From: an uncultured Bacteroidales bacterium
GTDB taxonomy: Bacteria > Bacteroidota > Bacteroidia > Bacteroidales > Paludibacteraceae
Reading direction: 5' to 3'
Assembly: GCA_944321155.1 (NCBI GenBank)
Contig: CALUKG010000012.1
Span: 1-33,151 of the forward strand
DNA: 33,151 nt
Made by a program: the position numbers and the translations under genes. Each line of letters opens with the position of its first letter. Within the stretch, counting starts at the first letter, position 1. The notes under the pieces were generated by a model, which was not told the origin of the DNA, searched no databases, and was given only the letters and a program-made list of their open reading frames with translations. Below are positions 30,303 to 33,151 of this stretch, piece after piece.

Positions 30303-32812
30303 TGTTAGCTGAAAAAGTTTATAATTTAAATAGTTTCAATCGTCAATACGAAGCTTTACTCACATTATCAGTTTGTGAGACTATCCCTAAGTTAGTTTGG
30401 GAGAAGAGTAAGTCCGATTTATTGTCTCAAATAGATTGGAATAATATGCTGAGTATAGCATCTTTGTTTAGTTATTGTAATGAAAGTAAATATTTGGATG
30501 CGGCTCTTCGTATAGCTCAAACGTGTTTAGTGCAAGACGAAACTAACGAAAATCAGAAAAATGCAGCTGCATTTATCCTAGATAATTTAACAAATAAACC
30601 AGCGCTTAAAATCGCATTAGACAAGCACTTTATAAAAAAGGATTTTAGAGATAATTATCCTTTTGCATTGAGACTTCAGCAAAGCAAATCAGATATTGAA
30701 CATGCGATAATAGTAAATGATGAAGTATTCCTTTTAAATAGGTTCCAAAAAGAAGTTTATTATGCATATAAACATAATGAAACAATAAGTATATCTGCAC
30801 CAACCTCGGCAGGTAAGTCTTACATTCTCTGTACTCTTTTGTTAGAGGAATTGACAGAAGGCAATAAGAATATTGTTTATGTTGTGCCTACAAGAGCACT
30901 TATAAGTCAAGTAGAAGCTGATTTAAAAGCACTACTGAGACAATATAATTTAGAGAATCAGACTAATATAACAACAGTACCACCTCAGGAAGATATTTTA
31001 GATGAGAAATCCAATATCTTTATTTTTACGCAGGAACGTCTTCATTGGTTTTTATATGGGAATTCTAATTGTAAAATCGATATTCTTATTATTGATGAGG
31101 CTCAGAAGATTGAAGATGGGAATAGGGGGATTTTGCTTCAACAAAAAATAGAAGATGTCGTTAAAGCAAATCCTGAAATAAAGGTATTCTTCTCCAGTCC
31201 ATTTACATCAAATCCAGAGATACTTCTGGATAATGTTATTAATAATAGCCGGAAAAGTAAGGTTAATACCCAGTATGTTGCAGTTAATCAGAATCTTCTA
31301 TATGTTTCACAGGTACCGAGAAAAATAAGAGAGTGGCAAATTCATTTATGTACTGTTGAAAACACTATTTTGTTGGGGAAAATAGTAATGATAGATCGTC
31401 CAACAACAGAACTGCATAAAATAGTTCATACGGCTTATCAAATATCGAATAGAGGAGGATGTTTGATTTATAGTAATGGGGCAGCTGATGCAGAGGATAC
31501 AGCAAATTTACTTTACGATTTGTTGCCAGAGCGTGAACAAGATTCTGAAATTAAAGAACTAGTTAAATTAGTACAGAGTACCATTCACACCCAGTATGTT
31601 TTAGCAAAAGTCTTATCAAAGGGGATTGCATTCCATTATGGAAATATGCCTTTGCTTATAAGAAATGAAATAGAGAGATTGTTCTCTATCGGTAAAATAG
31701 AATATTTGATCTGTACTTCAACTTTATTGGAAGGGGTTAATCTTCCTGCTAAATCTATTATTATAAGAAAACCATCAAGAGGTAGAGGAAATCCATTGAA
31801 TCAAAATGATTTTTGGAATTTGGCGGGTAGAGCTGGACGATTGGGAAAAGAATATAGTGGAAATATATTTTGTATAGAACCATTAAAATGGGATATTCAT
31901 CCAGAACCAAATAAAACGAAACAAGAAATTAAAAGAGCATTAAATGTTGTAGAAAGTAAAGGGGATGAACTTCTGGAATATATTCGGTGTGGAGCACCTA
32001 GAAAAGAGGCTGGAAAGCGTCCAGATTTAGAATTTGCTTTTGGATATTATTATATAAAGTATGCTTTGGAAAAGGAGGATGCACCTTCAACCCCATTTTA
32101 TGATAATTTGTTGTGTGAGTTGAGAACTCTGCAATCGATAATTACATTACCAGGTTCAATTATTAAGAAAAATCCTGGCATATCACCTTTAGCGCAACAA
32201 CAACTTTATAATTATTTTATTGACAATATTAATGAAATAGATACGCTAATTCCTGTGTATCCTAATGACTCTAATGCTTTAGAGGAATACAGAAAACTTA
32301 TAGAAGTCATAGGACAAACGATATCTGATTATCCACAACAATTAAATGTTCCTAGAGCAATATTATTGATCAATTGGATGTCAGGGAAACCGTTGTCATA
32401 TCTTATTCGTAAAAGTTATGATTCTTATAATAGGAATGGTTATAACAAAAAACTTCCTGCTGTTATCAGAGAGGTTATGGAGAACGTAGAAAATTTTGTT
32501 AGATACCAATTTGCTAAAGATTCAAGTTGCTATGTTGATATTTTGCGATATGTTCTTGAAATAAATGGAAAAAATGATTTACTTAATAATATTCCACAAT
32601 TAAATCTCTGGCTAGAGTTTGGTGTATCACAAAAGACCCATCTTTCATTGTTGGCCTTAGGACTAAGTCGTAATACGGTTATAGAGTTGACTAAATATAT
32701 TACATCTACAGAGAAATCAAAAGAGGAATGTTTAAATTGGCTTAGATCATTGAATTTAGACGAGTTAGATATGTCCCCAATAATTGTAGATGATATTAAA
32801 AAAGTGATATGA
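30299..32812 (+). CDS. hamB: Hachiman defence helicase HamB
   Basis: An 837-residue superfamily 2 helicase. Motifs in order: Walker A SAPTSAGKS (166-174), motif Ia VPTRAL (196-201), TQERLHWFL, motif II DEAQ (266-269), motif III FFSSPF (297-302), motif IV CLIYSNGAADAE near 388, motif V CTSTLLEGVNLPAKS (472-486) and motif VI NLAGRAGRLG (507-516). The helical N-terminal 140 residues and long C-terminal part are where HamB binds HamA and DNA in known systems. It probably moves along DNA with ATP, senses abnormal ends and activates HamA. The start may be ATG 30299 or ATG 30302; both overlap or abut the hamA stop. It is the last gene of the operon. No terminator with a T-run was seen behind it. Confidence 0.92.
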   Translation: MMLAEKVYNLNSFNRQYEALLTLSVCETIPKLVWEKSKSDLLSQIDWNNMLSIASLFSYCNESKYLDAALRIAQTCLVQDETNENQKNAAAFILDNLTNKPALKIALDKHFIKKDFRDNYPFALRLQQSKSDIEHAIIVNDEVFLLNRFQKEVYYAYKHNETISISAPTSAGKSYILCTLLLEELTEGNKNIVYVVPTRALISQVEADLKALLRQYNLENQTNITTVPPQEDILDEKSNIFIFTQERLHWFLYGNSNCKIDILIIDEAQKIEDGNRGILLQQKIEDVVKANPEIKVFFSSPFTSNPEILLDNVINNSRKSKVNTQYVAVNQNLLYVSQVPRKIREWQIHLCTVENTILLGKIVMIDRPTTELHKIVHTAYQISNRGGCLIYSNGAADAEDTANLLYDLLPEREQDSEIKELVKLVQSTIHTQYVLAKVLSKGIAFHYGNMPLLIRNEIERLFSIGKIEYLICTSTLLEGVNLPAKSIIIRKPSRGRGNPLNQNDFWNLAGRAGRLGKEYSGNIFCIEPLKWDIHPEPNKTKQEIKRALNVVESKGDELLEYIRCGAPRKEAGKRPDLEFAFGYYYIKYALEKEDAPSTPFYDNLLCELRTLQSIITLPGSIIKKNPGISPLAQQQLYNYFIDNINEIDTLIPVYPNDSNALEEYRKLIEVIGQTISDYPQQLNVPRAILLINWMSGKPLSYLIRKSYDSYNRNGYNKKLPAVIREVMENVENFVRYQFAKDSSCYVDILRYVLEINGKNDLLNNIPQLNLWLEFGVSQKTHLSLLALGLSRNTVIELTKYITSTEKSKEECLNWLRSLNLDELDMSPIIVDDIKKVI

Positions 32813-33037
32813 TTGTCGCATAGAGAGATACTGTCCAGAATTCTTTGTAAATAAAATCGGATTCAGTTATAGATTTTTCTATATTTGGATTTATGCACTA
32901 AAGGTGCAGGTAAATAACCTAAAAAAGAGAAGATATGGCGTTTAGAATAGCTTATTTGCTCTTTGCTTAAATCGTTTTATATCAGTATTTATGGTTGTTT
33001 CTTGTATTTTGTTGGTAATCTTTTTTTTCAAAACCCT

Positions 33038-33045
33038 TATCTTTG
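33038..33045 (+). promoter_or_regulatory. Possible -7 promoter box near the right edge
   Basis: TATCTTTG matches the -7 box. The nearest TTTG upstream (33008-33011) is 26 bp away, too far for a good -33 box. A transcript from here would reach the hairpin at 33120-33147 after about 70 nt. Confidence 0.4.
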
Positions 33046-33112
33046 ACCCCGCGATTAATCCGAAGGAATGAAAACAAATTATTGCTGTCCGATAAAAATT
33101 TTGCAAAGGAAT

Positions 33113-33147
33113 AAAAATAGGGCTGACTTCATTTGCGAGGTCAGCCC
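33113..33147 (-). terminator. Terminator-like hairpin at the right edge
   Basis: GGGCTGAC (33120-33127) pairs perfectly with GTCAGCCC (33140-33147) around a 12-nt loop. On the minus strand the stem is followed by TATTTTTATT, so it probably ends a gene coming from the right. On the plus strand ATTT follows and the window stops, so it may work both ways. Confidence 0.6.
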
Positions 33148-33151
33148 ATTT

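Larger units (their letters stand above)
32813..33151. other. Non-coding right edge of the window
   Basis: 339 bp, AT-rich, without a convincing gene. It holds two TAnnTTTG matches (32880-32887 and 33038-33045), a few very short frames, and a terminator-like hairpin at the end. The next gene lies beyond the window. Confidence 0.6.

Noticed and set aside
19888-32812. BREX or DISARM system
   Set aside because: No PglX-type fused methyltransferase, PglZ phosphatase, BrxC/PglY ATPase or DrmA/DrmB protein is present; the genes match type I restriction plus Hachiman.
32880-32887. TATATTTG as a promoter
   Set aside because: It matches the -7 box but has no -33 element, and no gene or hairpin closely follows.
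32934-32969. Eleven-codon frame with a purine-rich sequence in front
   Set aside because: Too short and without any family likeness.
33068-33151. Open frame from ATG 33068 to the window end (28 codons)
   Set aside because: It runs through the terminator-like hairpin and shows no recognisable protein motif. It could be a leader peptide or the start of a gene, but this cannot be supported.

Overview
The window looks like a chromosomal segment of a Bacteroidales bacterium (Bacteroides/Phocaeicola/Prevotella type). The pointers are an RprX/RprY-type two-component system, a Bacteroidota 'putative porin' beta-barrel, a DUF4922 protein, a GH57 / glycosyltransferase / debranching-enzyme glycogen cluster, weak Shine-Dalgarno sequences, and repeated TAnnTTTG promoter elements, the Bacteroidetes -7 box. 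I cannot name the species.

Left, core-like part (1-15000). On the minus strand lie a glycogen/alpha-glucan cluster (GH57 alpha-amylase-like protein cut by the window edge, starch-synthase-like glycosyltransferase, amylo-alpha-1,6-glucosidase), lipB, and rprX-rprY with a clear terminator behind rprY. A plus-strand outer-membrane beta-barrel gene converges on a tight minus-strand trio (two-domain GT2 glycosyltransferase, DUF4922 HIT-like protein, SpoIID/LytB-like protein). An M18 aminopeptidase follows on the plus strand.

Middle, remodelled part (15001-19887). A decayed IS3-family insertion sequence has an intact orfA. Its orfB is broken by one nonsense codon and one 7-bp tandem duplication. 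An AAA/DUF4143 ATPase gene follows, preceded by four phased copies of a repeat. A membrane metallophosphoesterase converges on it. A non-coding stretch then carries a perfect palindrome and a relic of a second copy of the ATPase promoter and 5' end.

Right part (19888-32812): a continuous plus-strand defence island with short gaps or 4-8 nt overlaps between most genes. Order: HTH regulator, AlbA_2/Schlafen-type ATP-binding regulator, two different type I methyltransferase subunits (HsdM1, HsdM2), a half-size specificity protein, a full-size specificity protein, HsdR, then HamA (DUF1837 nuclease) and HamB (helicase), the two genes of the Hachiman anti-phage system. The layout suggests one transcript with a type I restriction-modification module and a Hachiman module.

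The most informative details are in the specificity genes. The end of hsdS1 and the middle of hsdS2 share an 18-bp repeat, and the hsdS1 copy differs from the hsdS2 copy by one extra T. Removing that T fuses both genes in frame into a three-TRD specificity protein. A second 20-bp direct repeat flanks the last TRD. The locus therefore looks like a modular TRD array that gained a module and was then split by a frameshift, alongside an unusual pair of HsdM paralogues. The last 340 bp hold no convincing gene, only a possible promoter and a terminator-like hairpin.
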